From JAGXQV01 sp964451375 (GTDB lineage Bacteria > Pseudomonadota > Gammaproteobacteria > Burkholderiales > Sulfuricellaceae), in the NCBI GenBank assembly GCA_964451375.1, contig CAYVIN010000006.1, positions 1 through 64,000 on the forward strand: DNA of 64,000 bases, in the 5' to 3' direction. The notes under the pieces are model-generated. The model was not told the DNA's origin and searched no databases. It was given only the letters and a program-made list of their open reading frames with translations. Position numbers and translations under genes: made by a program. Below are positions 16,473 to 26,456 of the stretch, in pieces (position 1 is the first letter of the stretch; the number at the start of each line of letters is the position of its first letter).

Positions 16473-17816
16473 ATGGGAGCCGCCCCGCCCAAAGGAACCG
16501 CCCTCATCGCCAGGGAAGCATTAATCGAAATGGCGAAGGAAAACGTTCCTCCCACCCCGGAAAATTACAAAAAATACTACGAGCATATTTCCGGGACGGT
16601 TTCCCCGGATGATCCCAATTTCCAGCCCCTGCTGCGCCTGCAACACCGCATCAAGGACGACGCTTCTCCCCACCTGGATGAGTGGAAGGAGGCCATCGAC
16701 GCCGCACTGGCGCAACGCGACTGGCGGGTGATCGAAGGCCTGATCCTGAAAATCATGCACGATGCGGTCAAGGTGCAAGCGCCGGCCACCTGCGACGAGC
16801 CGGACAAATGCAAGGTGTGCGCCGAAGTGCGTTCCTTCAACGGCGTCCTGTACGTGATGGAAAGTTTCGCCAAAAACCTCGAAGGCCTGTTTCCCGAAAG
16901 CCCGGTATTGATGGGGCAGATAGAAATCGTCAAGGATTTGCTGGAGCGTCCGCGCGACATGGAAAAAATGTTCAGCGCCAAACGGGCGCTGGCGAAGCTT
17001 TCTTCACCGCAGCAAATTCAGAGTGAACTGGGCGAAGCCAAATCGTTCGCCAAAAACCTCGCCGACGCCTACCTCGACCAAGTCGGGCAGACCGGCAACG
17101 ACGCCGGTGATTTTATCCGCGAAGTTGAAGCCGGCAAAAAAGCCATCGAAGAAGCCAAGGATCAGGCAGCCCTGCTGGCCGCCAGCCGTTCGCTGCTATC
17201 GCGGACTTCGGCAGTGCATGAAAAAATGAAGGAAAACCACACCCGCCTGGAAAACGCCAAGATTTCCGCGCAAAGCGCCGAAGAGCGCATCCGCGCGCTG
17301 GAAGACGAACTCCAGGTGGCCGGCGAAAAAGCCAAGCAGGATTATCTGACCGGGCTGCTCAATCGCCAGGGCATGGACGAACAGTTGGAACGCATGTTCG
17401 GCGAGGGCTGGGAGCGCGTCACCCTGGCGCTCCTCGACGTGGACGATTTCAACCGCATCATGGCGCATCAGGGCCAGCAGGTTGGCGACGAAACCCTCAA
17501 ATTCCTCTCCGATGCGATTCGTGAAAGCGTCGGCAGCAAGGGCGTTCCAGCGCGCATGGGCGGTGAGGAATTCGTCATTGTTTTCGCCGGTTACGACGCC
17601 GCACAGGTCAAGGAGGAAATGGAAAAATTGCAGCGTCTGCTGACCCGCAAAATTTTCCTCTCCAGCGCCAGCAAGCAGGTCGTCACCTTCAGCGCTGGCG
17701 TCGCGCAGCGGGTAGACGATGAACCGCCGTCGTCAACTCTGGCGCGCGCCGACGAAGCCATGTACACCGCCAAACGCAACGGCAAAAACCGGGTGGAAGT
17801 CGCCGCGATATTCTGA
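16473..17816 (+). CDS. Diguanylate cyclase (GGDEF domain) with helical N-terminal region
   Basis: 447 residues, cytosolic (no membrane helices). Residues about 290-447 form a GGDEF domain: DYLTGLLNRQGMDEQL, LDVDDFNRIMAHQGQQVGDETL, active site RMGGEEFVIVF (GGEEF, competent for cyclic-di-GMP synthesis) and a final ARADEAMYTAKRNGKNRV. No RxxD inhibitory site is clear just before GGEEF. The N-terminal 290 residues are helical, with coiled-coil potential at about 190-280 and a CDEPDKCKVC cluster (about residues 107-116) that might bind metal or respond to redox. No receiver or PAS domain is recognised. Confidence 0.92.
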   Translation: MGAAPPKGTALIAREALIEMAKENVPPTPENYKKYYEHISGTVSPDDPNFQPLLRLQHRIKDDASPHLDEWKEAIDAALAQRDWRVIEGLILKIMHDAVKVQAPATCDEPDKCKVCAEVRSFNGVLYVMESFAKNLEGLFPESPVLMGQIEIVKDLLERPRDMEKMFSAKRALAKLSSPQQIQSELGEAKSFAKNLADAYLDQVGQTGNDAGDFIREVEAGKKAIEEAKDQAALLAASRSLLSRTSAVHEKMKENHTRLENAKISAQSAEERIRALEDELQVAGEKAKQDYLTGLLNRQGMDEQLERMFGEGWERVTLALLDVDDFNRIMAHQGQQVGDETLKFLSDAIRESVGSKGVPARMGGEEFVIVFAGYDAAQVKEEMEKLQRLLTRKIFLSSASKQVVTFSAGVAQRVDDEPPSSTLARADEAMYTAKRNGKNRVEVAAIF

Positions 17817-17872
17817 CCGTGTTCTGACCGTTTTATTAGGCCGGAAATGATGTCATAATCACGCAACATCAA

Positions 17873-17958
17873 GCCCTGTCGTCAAGGGGCCAAAAAGGAG
17901 AGCCCAAACAGGGCCGAACGAAAGCGTAGGGGATCAGAAAGCCTCTGCGCTTTTTTTT
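17873..17958 (+). ncRNA. Structured RNA ending in a terminator (small RNA or acnA attenuator)
   Basis: Perfect 7-bp stem GCCCTGT (17873-17879)/ACAGGGC (17908-17914) encloses a purine-rich loop with a nested GGGC/GCCC pair. It is followed by a 10-bp terminator hairpin (17923-17932 with 17942-17951, two G-U pairs) and eight T. It lies between the GGDEF gene and acnA. It could be an independent small RNA, the 3' end of the GGDEF transcript or an acnA leader. I do not recognise a known riboswitch. Confidence 0.45.
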
Positions 17959-18019
17959 CGTCTTGAGCGGCGCGGAGTTGGGTAACACTGAACCGTTAAT
18001 TTTTTATTGCGAGCCTGAT

Positions 18020-20713
<2,694 letters not shown>

Positions 20714-20741
20714 TTTTTCGTTTGGGCATTAGCAATAGAAG

Positions 20742-20774
20742 CGCCGATTCCCGGAAGCGGGAATCGGCGTTTTT
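20742..20774 (+). terminator. Intrinsic terminator after acnA
   Basis: Perfect 12-bp stem (20742-20753 with 20758-20769), GAAG loop, then TTTTT. Confidence 0.95.
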
Positions 20775-20835
20775 ATGTCCAGTCGAGGCGTGTCCGTTTC
20801 TCCCACTCCTCCCCCGATGGGGTAAACTTTGGCGC

Positions 20836-21588
20836 ATGACCCAGTCGCTACGCATTGTCACTTACAACATCCACAAGGGGTTTTCCCAGTTTAACCGGCG
20901 CATGGTGCTGCACGACCTGCGCGCCAATTTGCGGGCGACGCAGGCCGATGTAGTGTTTCTCCAGGAGGTGGTGGGGGCGCACGACGGTCATGCAGCGCGC
21001 TGGGCGGACTATCCCGAACAATCTCAGTATGAGTTTCTCGCCGAGGCGATGTGGGACGAACACGCCTACGGCAAAAACGCCGTGTATCCGCTCGGCCATC
21101 ACGGCAATGCGATACTCAGCCGTTTTCCGATATCCGCCTGGGAAAATCAGGATGTGTCGGCGCATCGCTTCGAGCAACGCGGCCTGCTGCACTGCGAAAT
21201 CGCCATCCCCGGCTGGCGCGATGCGCTGCATTGTATTTGCGTCCATTTCGGGCTGTTTGCGCGGGGCCGCCGCCAGCAACTCACCTGGCTGCGCGAGCGT
21301 ATCCGCCGTGAGGTTCCCGCCCACGCGCCGCTGGTGATCGCCGGCGATTTCAACGACTGGCGCGGCGAGGCTTGCGAAGTGCTGGCGCGCGACCTGCACC
21401 TGTGCGAAGTTTTCGGGGCCATCGAAGGGCGGCCTGCCAAAAGTTATCCCGCCACCCTACCGCTGTTCCGCCTCGACCGCATCTACGTGCGCGGAGTGCA
21501 CGTCAAATCCGCCGAAGTCCTGGCGGGACGCCCCTGGTCGCGAATTTCCGACCACGCAGCGCTGAGCGCCACCCTCGCCCCGTTATGA
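20836..21588 (+). CDS. Endonuclease/exonuclease/phosphatase (EEP) family protein
   Basis: 250 residues from ATG 20836; the frame is open further upstream, but that part overlaps the acnA terminator. EEP-fold residues: TYNIHKGF (Asn metal ligand), VVFLQEV (Glu), HFGLFARGRRQQL, VIAGDFNDW (Asp/Asn), LDRIYVRG and SDHAALSA (terminal Asp-His). Its gene overlaps the cardiolipin synthase gene by 4 bp (ATGA). EEP-clsB pairing is common in betaproteobacteria, so a phospholipid-related hydrolase role is more likely than DNA repair, but that is inference. Confidence 0.88.
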   Translation: MTQSLRIVTYNIHKGFSQFNRRMVLHDLRANLRATQADVVFLQEVVGAHDGHAARWADYPEQSQYEFLAEAMWDEHAYGKNAVYPLGHHGNAILSRFPISAWENQDVSAHRFEQRGLLHCEIAIPGWRDALHCICVHFGLFARGRRQQLTWLRERIRREVPAHAPLVIAGDFNDWRGEACEVLARDLHLCEVFGAIEGRPAKSYPATLPLFRLDRIYVRGVHVKSAEVLAGRPWSRISDHAALSATLAPL

Positions 21589-22760
21589 AAGCGCCGCGCG
21601 GTTGCACAAAGATTCCCGGCAATCGCGTCACCCTGCTGGAAAGCGGGGCGGAATATTTCCCTGCCCTGGAAGCCGCCTGCGACGCCGCCCTGCAGGAAAT
21701 TCACCTGGAAAGTTACATCTACGAAAATGACTCGACCGGCCAGCGCATTTCCGCCGCCCTGATGCGCGCCGCGCAACGCGGCGTCGCGGTGCGCCTGCTG
21801 CTCGACGGATTCGGCTCGCGCAGCCTCGACAACACCCTGCTCGGGCAACTGCGCGAAGCCGGCGTCATCGTGCGTTTTTTCCGCCCCGAACTGGCGCGCT
21901 TCAATTTGCGCCGCCATCGCCTGCGCCGCCTGCATCGCAAACTCGCGGTGATGGACGGCGCGCTGGCGTTCGTCGGCGGCATCAACATCATCGACGACAT
22001 GGACACCCCCGGCCAGATTCCGCCCCGCTACGACTACGCCGTGCGGATCGCCGGGCCGCTCGCCGGGGAAGTGCGGCGCGCCGTGCAACGCCTGTGGAAC
22101 TGGGTGGCCTGGACGCAACTCAAGGAACGTCATCCACGCGACACCAGAGCGCTGCCCTACGACGCCGCAACCCAAGACGGCGCGGTGTGCGCCGCCCTGC
22201 TGATCCGCGACAACCTGCGCCACCGCCGCGATATCGAGGAAGCCTATCTCGCCGCCATCGCCGCCGCACAACACGAAGTCATCATCGCCAACGCCTATTT
22301 CCTCCCCGGCCTGCGTTTTCGCCACGCCCTGATCGACGCCGCCCGGCGCGGGGTGCGGGTCGTTTTGCTGTTGCAGGGACGGGTCGAATACCTGCTACTT
22401 CACTACGCCTCACGCGCCCTCTACGGCGTATTACTCGACGCCGGCGTGGAAATTCACGAATACCACAAGAGCTTCCTCCACGCCAAAGTCGCCGTGGTGG
22501 ACGGCCACTGGGCCACGGTCGGCTCCTCCAACATCGACCCGTTCAGCCTGCTGTTGGCCCGCGAAGCCAATGTGGTCGTAGACAGCCGCGACTTCGCCGG
22601 ACAATTACGCGCCAGCCTGGAACGCGCCCTCCGCGAAGGCGCGCATCAAGTCCTCCCCGCGCAATGGAAAAAACTCTCCTGGCCCCACCGCCTGCGGGTC
22701 TGGCTCAGCTACGGACTGGTGCGGATGATGATGGGCGTGGCCGGGTATGCGGGGGAGTAG
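21585..22760 (+). CDS. clsB: Cardiolipin synthase B (phospholipase D superfamily)
   Basis: 391 residues from the ATG at 21585, coupled to the preceding stop. Two HKD motifs are visible: HRKLAVMDGALAFVGGINI (about residue 117) and HAKVAVVDGHWATVGSSNIDP (about residue 300). The tail is basic. ClsB condenses phosphatidylglycerol with another phospholipid to make cardiolipin at the inner membrane; it lacks the N-terminal membrane helices of ClsA. The long upstream extension of the frame is arginine-rich shadow sequence inside the EEP gene and is rejected. Confidence 0.92.
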   Translation: MKAPRGCTKIPGNRVTLLESGAEYFPALEAACDAALQEIHLESYIYENDSTGQRISAALMRAAQRGVAVRLLLDGFGSRSLDNTLLGQLREAGVIVRFFRPELARFNLRRHRLRRLHRKLAVMDGALAFVGGINIIDDMDTPGQIPPRYDYAVRIAGPLAGEVRRAVQRLWNWVAWTQLKERHPRDTRALPYDAATQDGAVCAALLIRDNLRHRRDIEEAYLAAIAAAQHEVIIANAYFLPGLRFRHALIDAARRGVRVVLLLQGRVEYLLLHYASRALYGVLLDAGVEIHEYHKSFLHAKVAVVDGHWATVGSSNIDPFSLLLAREANVVVDSRDFAGQLRASLERALREGAHQVLPAQWKKLSWPHRLRVWLSYGLVRMMMGVAGYAGE

Positions 22761-22871
22761 GGTTTTGGGGGGAAGGTTGAAGGCGGTGGGGCATTTCAGC
22801 GGCGGCCCCGGATTCCGCGATGCTGCATACGGGCTACAATCGCTACCAGCAAATAGCACTGAGGAACAACC

Positions 22872-23156
22872 ATGAGCAGAATGTTTGACCCCGCGCATCC
22901 CGGAGAGGTACTACGTGAATGGTTCCCGGAGGGAATGACGGTAACCGAAGCCGCCGCGCAATTGGGGGTATCCCGCGTCACCCTCTCCAAAATACTCAAC
23001 GGCAAGGCGGGCGTCACTGCCGACATGGCATTGCGCCTCGCCGCCTGGCTGGGCACCAGCCCGGAAGTGTGGATAGACATGCAATCGGCCTGGGAACTCT
23101 GGCAGGCGGAGCAGGCCGGGCTACCCGATGTCAAACCGTTGCGGATGGCGGCGTAG
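22872..23156 (+). CDS. higA: HigA-family antitoxin (orphan)
   Basis: 94 residues. The sequence FDPAHPGEVLREWFPEGMTVTEAAAQLGVSRVTLSKILNGKAGVTADMALRLA is the HigA/VapI-type XRE helix-turn-helix. It normally follows a HigB toxin gene. The 111 bp upstream hold no such frame, so the antitoxin is orphan or has been recruited as a regulator. A possible -10 (TACAAT, 22835-22840) lies ahead of it. Confidence 0.85.
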   Translation: MSRMFDPAHPGEVLREWFPEGMTVTEAAAQLGVSRVTLSKILNGKAGVTADMALRLAAWLGTSPEVWIDMQSAWELWQAEQAGLPDVKPLRMAA

Positions 23157-23265
23157 CGGGCATGGGGGCCTTTGCTCCATGCAGCGCGCTGGCGGACGGT
23201 TAGTATGTCCTGCGAGGACTTGGCTCAATTTTCACAACATAGAGCAAGGAAAGGAGATAGAGGCG

Positions 23266-25104
23266 ATGCATGAACCCGATTTGGTCGCGTTTACGATGGC
23301 CGTGGACACTGCGCTTGCTGGCGACGAAGACTTCGACGTGCTGTGGAATGAACTGGGGAGGGCAATCACCGCCTGGCCCCGGAACGCGGCGCTACGACGT
23401 TTGCGTATTCGCTTGGCAGAAGTGGCATGGCATCGCGCAACCCATATTTCCGACCTCGCCGCCTTGCGCGAATTGGAACCGGATAATCGGGATGTTTGGC
23501 TCGAATTGGCGCTGCTGCAGCATCGCTGGGCGGACCTGCTGGTAGACGGGGAAGACGAGGAAACGACGACATTGAACGATGCTTTCGGCGAGGGGAATGG
23601 CGTCGATGTCGATTCTGCCCTGTGGTCGGATAGTCACGATTCGCGGAGGGTAGCCCTTGAGAGGCAGGCACTCCAGTGGCTCGCCGATCTCCTCGAAACG
23701 TACCGCGAGGACGCGGACTTTTGCGTCGAAGTATTTGCGCATTGGGCTGAGGCGTCCATCTATTCGCCCTGGTTGCGATTGCGGTTGGGGCTATCAGCCG
23801 CTGCGACACATCCAAACGACAACCGCATCAGACGCGTTCTAGCGATGGCTTGGGAGGATCTGGCAAACCAAGCCCCGGAGGACTTCGACCCGACGAAACC
23901 ACTGCCTATGGGATTTCTCGTGGATTTGTTTGGCAACCTGTGGGATCCGTACTTGATTGAGCGCGCGATCCAGGGCCACGAGGAGCTATTGCAGAACAAC
24001 CCAGACGATTCCGACTTGTTGCGTCGGCGCGGTCAATTGCATCAGGCCATGTCCGCCTTCGCCGTGGCAGCCGATGACTTCGATGCGGCGGCAACGGCAA
24101 TCGAGCGTGCGGCGGGAGCCTTGACGGACGAAGAGGAGCGCGATTCCCTTTTGGAAGAAGGTCGGGCACTGCGCGACCAAGCGCGCCAGTGCCGTGGTGG
24201 GCGCGAGGCATTAATGCAGGAGAGCCTCGATGCGATGGGCGAGGCTATGGGCAGGTTGCTGCGGCCTATACCATCGCGCGCGGGAGTGGTCGACGAAGCC
24301 AGTGAGTTGATACTGGAGTGGCGGCAGTCCGCTGAGGAACGCATGCAAGAGTTCGCTTCCGATCTGGGCACCTTGCGCCAACAGGGGAGCAAGGTCAGAA
24401 ACGAGCCGGACGAGGAGCAACTGGAAACGCTCCGGAGCATGGTGGCGGGGGTCACGGCTAGCATCGTACAAGGGCTTGAGTTGACCCCAGCGGAGGTTCG
24501 TAACATTGAGCCGGAAGCATTTGAGAGCGACTGGCCGGCTCAATCGCAAGCTTTTCTGGCGGCGATGCGCGGAATGGGTTGGCAATCGCTAGGCTGGATC
24601 GAGTGGCCGAATTTCCGTAACTTGTTCGGACATCAAGTTGTATCCAGTGTCTGGGCCGACCCGGCGGCAAACTGTGTTGTGCTTGGATCGCTGGCGTTTG
24701 GTAGAGTCCTGGTCGACATCGAGACGGAATTGGATGATGGTCGTCAAGTGGTTTCCTCGCTCTCACGGGGGCGTAACTTCCTTACAGGGGGGGCGGAGGT
24801 GAATACGCTGTTCGTCGAGCCGACCCTGCCCTTAGAAGAAGCTGTCGCGCTGCACCAGGCGCGTGTTGCTTGCATCTGTGCTCGGGAGGCAGGCGTCGCG
24901 CCACGGCCCGTGAACAATCTTCATGACGTTGCAGCAAGGCAAGAGAGTGGTCGCCAGGCAAAGTTACGTTTCCGCTTAAAACAAGGGTTGACCCGTTATG
25001 AAGCCTTGGGCGTGCCGAACGATTACCCCGATGTTTTTGCGCCGATGCTACAGCAAGCTGTTAAGCAAGAAATTGCTTCATTGAACCAGCGTAGGGCACA
25101 ATAA
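23266..25104 (+). CDS. Large helical-repeat protein of unknown function
   Basis: 612 residues from the ATG at 23266, which has AAGGAG 9 bp upstream; a longer frame from 23128 has no ribosome-binding site. No signal peptide or membrane segment. The first 330 residues are alpha-helical with TPR/HEAT-like periodicity (ARLRRLRIRLAEVAW, ALLQHRWADLLVDGEDEE, RRRGQLHQAMSAFAVAADDFDAAATAIERAA). Residues about 330-440 look like a coiled coil. The C-terminal 170 residues contain beta-strands around WQSLGWIEWPNFRNLFGHQVVSSVW. Codon choice is less GC-biased than in neighbours. I do not recognise a family; it stands alone beside the orphan HigA and the AAA_14 ATPase. Confidence 0.65.
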   Translation: MHEPDLVAFTMAVDTALAGDEDFDVLWNELGRAITAWPRNAALRRLRIRLAEVAWHRATHISDLAALRELEPDNRDVWLELALLQHRWADLLVDGEDEETTTLNDAFGEGNGVDVDSALWSDSHDSRRVALERQALQWLADLLETYREDADFCVEVFAHWAEASIYSPWLRLRLGLSAAATHPNDNRIRRVLAMAWEDLANQAPEDFDPTKPLPMGFLVDLFGNLWDPYLIERAIQGHEELLQNNPDDSDLLRRRGQLHQAMSAFAVAADDFDAAATAIERAAGALTDEEERDSLLEEGRALRDQARQCRGGREALMQESLDAMGEAMGRLLRPIPSRAGVVDEASELILEWRQSAEERMQEFASDLGTLRQQGSKVRNEPDEEQLETLRSMVAGVTASIVQGLELTPAEVRNIEPEAFESDWPAQSQAFLAAMRGMGWQSLGWIEWPNFRNLFGHQVVSSVWADPAANCVVLGSLAFGRVLVDIETELDDGRQVVSSLSRGRNFLTGGAEVNTLFVEPTLPLEEAVALHQARVACICAREAGVAPRPVNNLHDVAARQESGRQAKLRFRLKQGLTRYEALGVPNDYPDVFAPMLQQAVKQEIASLNQRRAQ

Positions 25105-25145
25105 GCACAGCGTATTGCGCCGAATGTTGGAGACAGATGCTCTCG

Positions 25146-26342
25146 TCATTCCGCCCCCATCCTTCCCACCTCCCCCACCTCCCCCACCGCTCCCATCACA
25201 TTCATCACCTCCACCCCGTCGCGTAGCGGATAGGCCCGTTCCACCGGGGCGATCAGGAGTTTGCGGGTTGCCTTCACGTCGGTGGCGGCGAGGTGGAAGC
25301 CTTTCGAGACGGTGGGGGCGGAAGCGCGTTTGATTTCCACCACCCAGGCGGTGCCGTCGCGGAAGGTCAGCACCAGATCGGCTTCCGCACCGTGGGAGGT
25401 GCGGTAGAAGCTGGCTTCGGCGTGTGGGGCGGCGGCCAGCAGTTGTTCGATGACGAAGCCTTCCCAGCTTGCCCCGGCGACCGGGTGGGCGAGCAGCGCT
25501 TCGAGGTTGGCGAGGCCGAGCAGGGCGTGGACGATGCCGCTGTCCCGCACGTAAACCTTGGGGGCGCGCACCAGGCGTTTGCCGACGTTGCCGTGCCAGG
25601 CGGGCAGGCGGCGCACCAGCATCAGGTCGCTCAAGAGATCGATGTAACCGGCCACGGTCTGGCCCTTGACGCCCAGCGAGGCGGCCAGTTGCGACTGGTT
25701 GAGCAGGCCGCCCTGGGTGTGCGCCAGCATCGTCCACAGGCGGCGCAGGGTGGTGGCGGGGATGCGCGGGCCGAGGGCGGGGATATCGCGTTCCAGATAG
25801 GTGGCGATGAAGGCGTCGCGCCAGCGCAGGCTGGCCGCATCGCTGCGCGCTAGCCAGGACAGCGGAAATCCGCCGCGTACCCACAGCGCGTTGAGGTCGT
25901 TGGCGGACGCGTTCTCCGCGAAGACTTCGCGGGCCTGAAAGGGAGTGAGTTCGATTTGCCCGATGCGCCCGGCGAGGCTTTCGCTGGCCTGCTGCAACAA
26001 TACGCCGGAGGCCGAGCCGAGCAGGAGGAATTGTCCGGCGTCTTCGCCGTCGCGGCGGCGCTGGTCGATGACGCCGCGCAGGATGGCGAAGAGTTCCGGC
26101 ATCCGCTGCACTTCGTCGAGGATTACCAGGCGCTGGCGGTGGGCGAGCAGAAAGGCTTCCGGGTCATCCAGCTGGCGTTGCGCGGAGGGTAGTTCCAGAT
26201 CAAGGTACAGCGCGTCGCCTCGCCCTTCGGCTTCGGCCAGGGCGAGGGTGGTTTTGCCCGCCTGGCGCGGCCCGAGCAGGACAACCGCCGGGAATTGGGC
26301 GAGAAATTCGCCGAGTCGGGTTTGGATGTGGCGTTGCGTCAT
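25146..26342 (-). CDS. AAA_14 / DUF4143 family ATPase
   Basis: 398 residues. N-terminal P-loop ATPase: Walker A LLGPRQAGKTTLA (about residues 22-34), Walker B RLVILDEVQRMPELF, sensor LLLGSASG. The C-terminal part is DUF4143 with nuclease-like residues (HGAEADLVLTF...WVVEIKRA). These proteins are common in bacteria and archaea and are sporadically distributed; function is unknown. The last residues (VGEVGEVGRMG) come from a short CCCCCACCT tandem repeat. A 37-bp palindrome abuts its start codon. Confidence 0.87.
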   Translation of the reverse strand: MTQRHIQTRLGEFLAQFPAVVLLGPRQAGKTTLALAEAEGRGDALYLDLELPSAQRQLDDPEAFLLAHRQRLVILDEVQRMPELFAILRGVIDQRRRDGEDAGQFLLLGSASGVLLQQASESLAGRIGQIELTPFQAREVFAENASANDLNALWVRGGFPLSWLARSDAASLRWRDAFIATYLERDIPALGPRIPATTLRRLWTMLAHTQGGLLNQSQLAASLGVKGQTVAGYIDLLSDLMLVRRLPAWHGNVGKRLVRAPKVYVRDSGIVHALLGLANLEALLAHPVAGASWEGFVIEQLLAAAPHAEASFYRTSHGAEADLVLTFRDGTAWVVEIKRASAPTVSKGFHLAATDVKATRKLLIAPVERAYPLRDGVEVMNVMGAVGEVGEVGRMGAE

Positions 26343-26379
26343 CCGTGCAATTTACCATTGTGAATGGCAAATTGCACGG
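26343..26379 (-). promoter_or_regulatory. 37-bp near-perfect palindrome adjoining the ATPase start codon
   Basis: Outer arms CCGTGCAATTT (26343-26353) and AAATTGCACGG (26369-26379) and inner arms CCATT/AATGG pair perfectly around GTG, with one A/C mismatch between them. It ends at the base next to the start codon. It may be an operator, or a mRNA hairpin that hides the translation start. Confidence 0.6.
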
Positions 26380-26456
26380 TTTTAACCAATAGAACTTGAC
26401 CCGATTCGTCCAGGGCCAGGCACAAGCATTGATCCGCCGGCAACTCACTTGCGGCG

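Noticed and set aside
17963..18019. Upstream TTG start extending acnA by 19 codons
   Set aside because: It begins right after the terminator T-run, has no ribosome-binding site and adds residues not typical of AcnA.
21372..21584. N-terminal extension of clsB
   Set aside because: Arginine/proline-rich translation inside the EEP gene; the ATGA overlap at 21585 is the natural start.
22761..22871. A HigB toxin upstream of higA
   Set aside because: The 111-bp gap has no frame long enough or similar to HigB.
25140..25195. CCCCCACCT tandem repeats as a functional repeat locus
   Set aside because: Only a few short units at the extreme 3' end of the ATPase gene, which add a dispensable-looking VGEVGEV tail.
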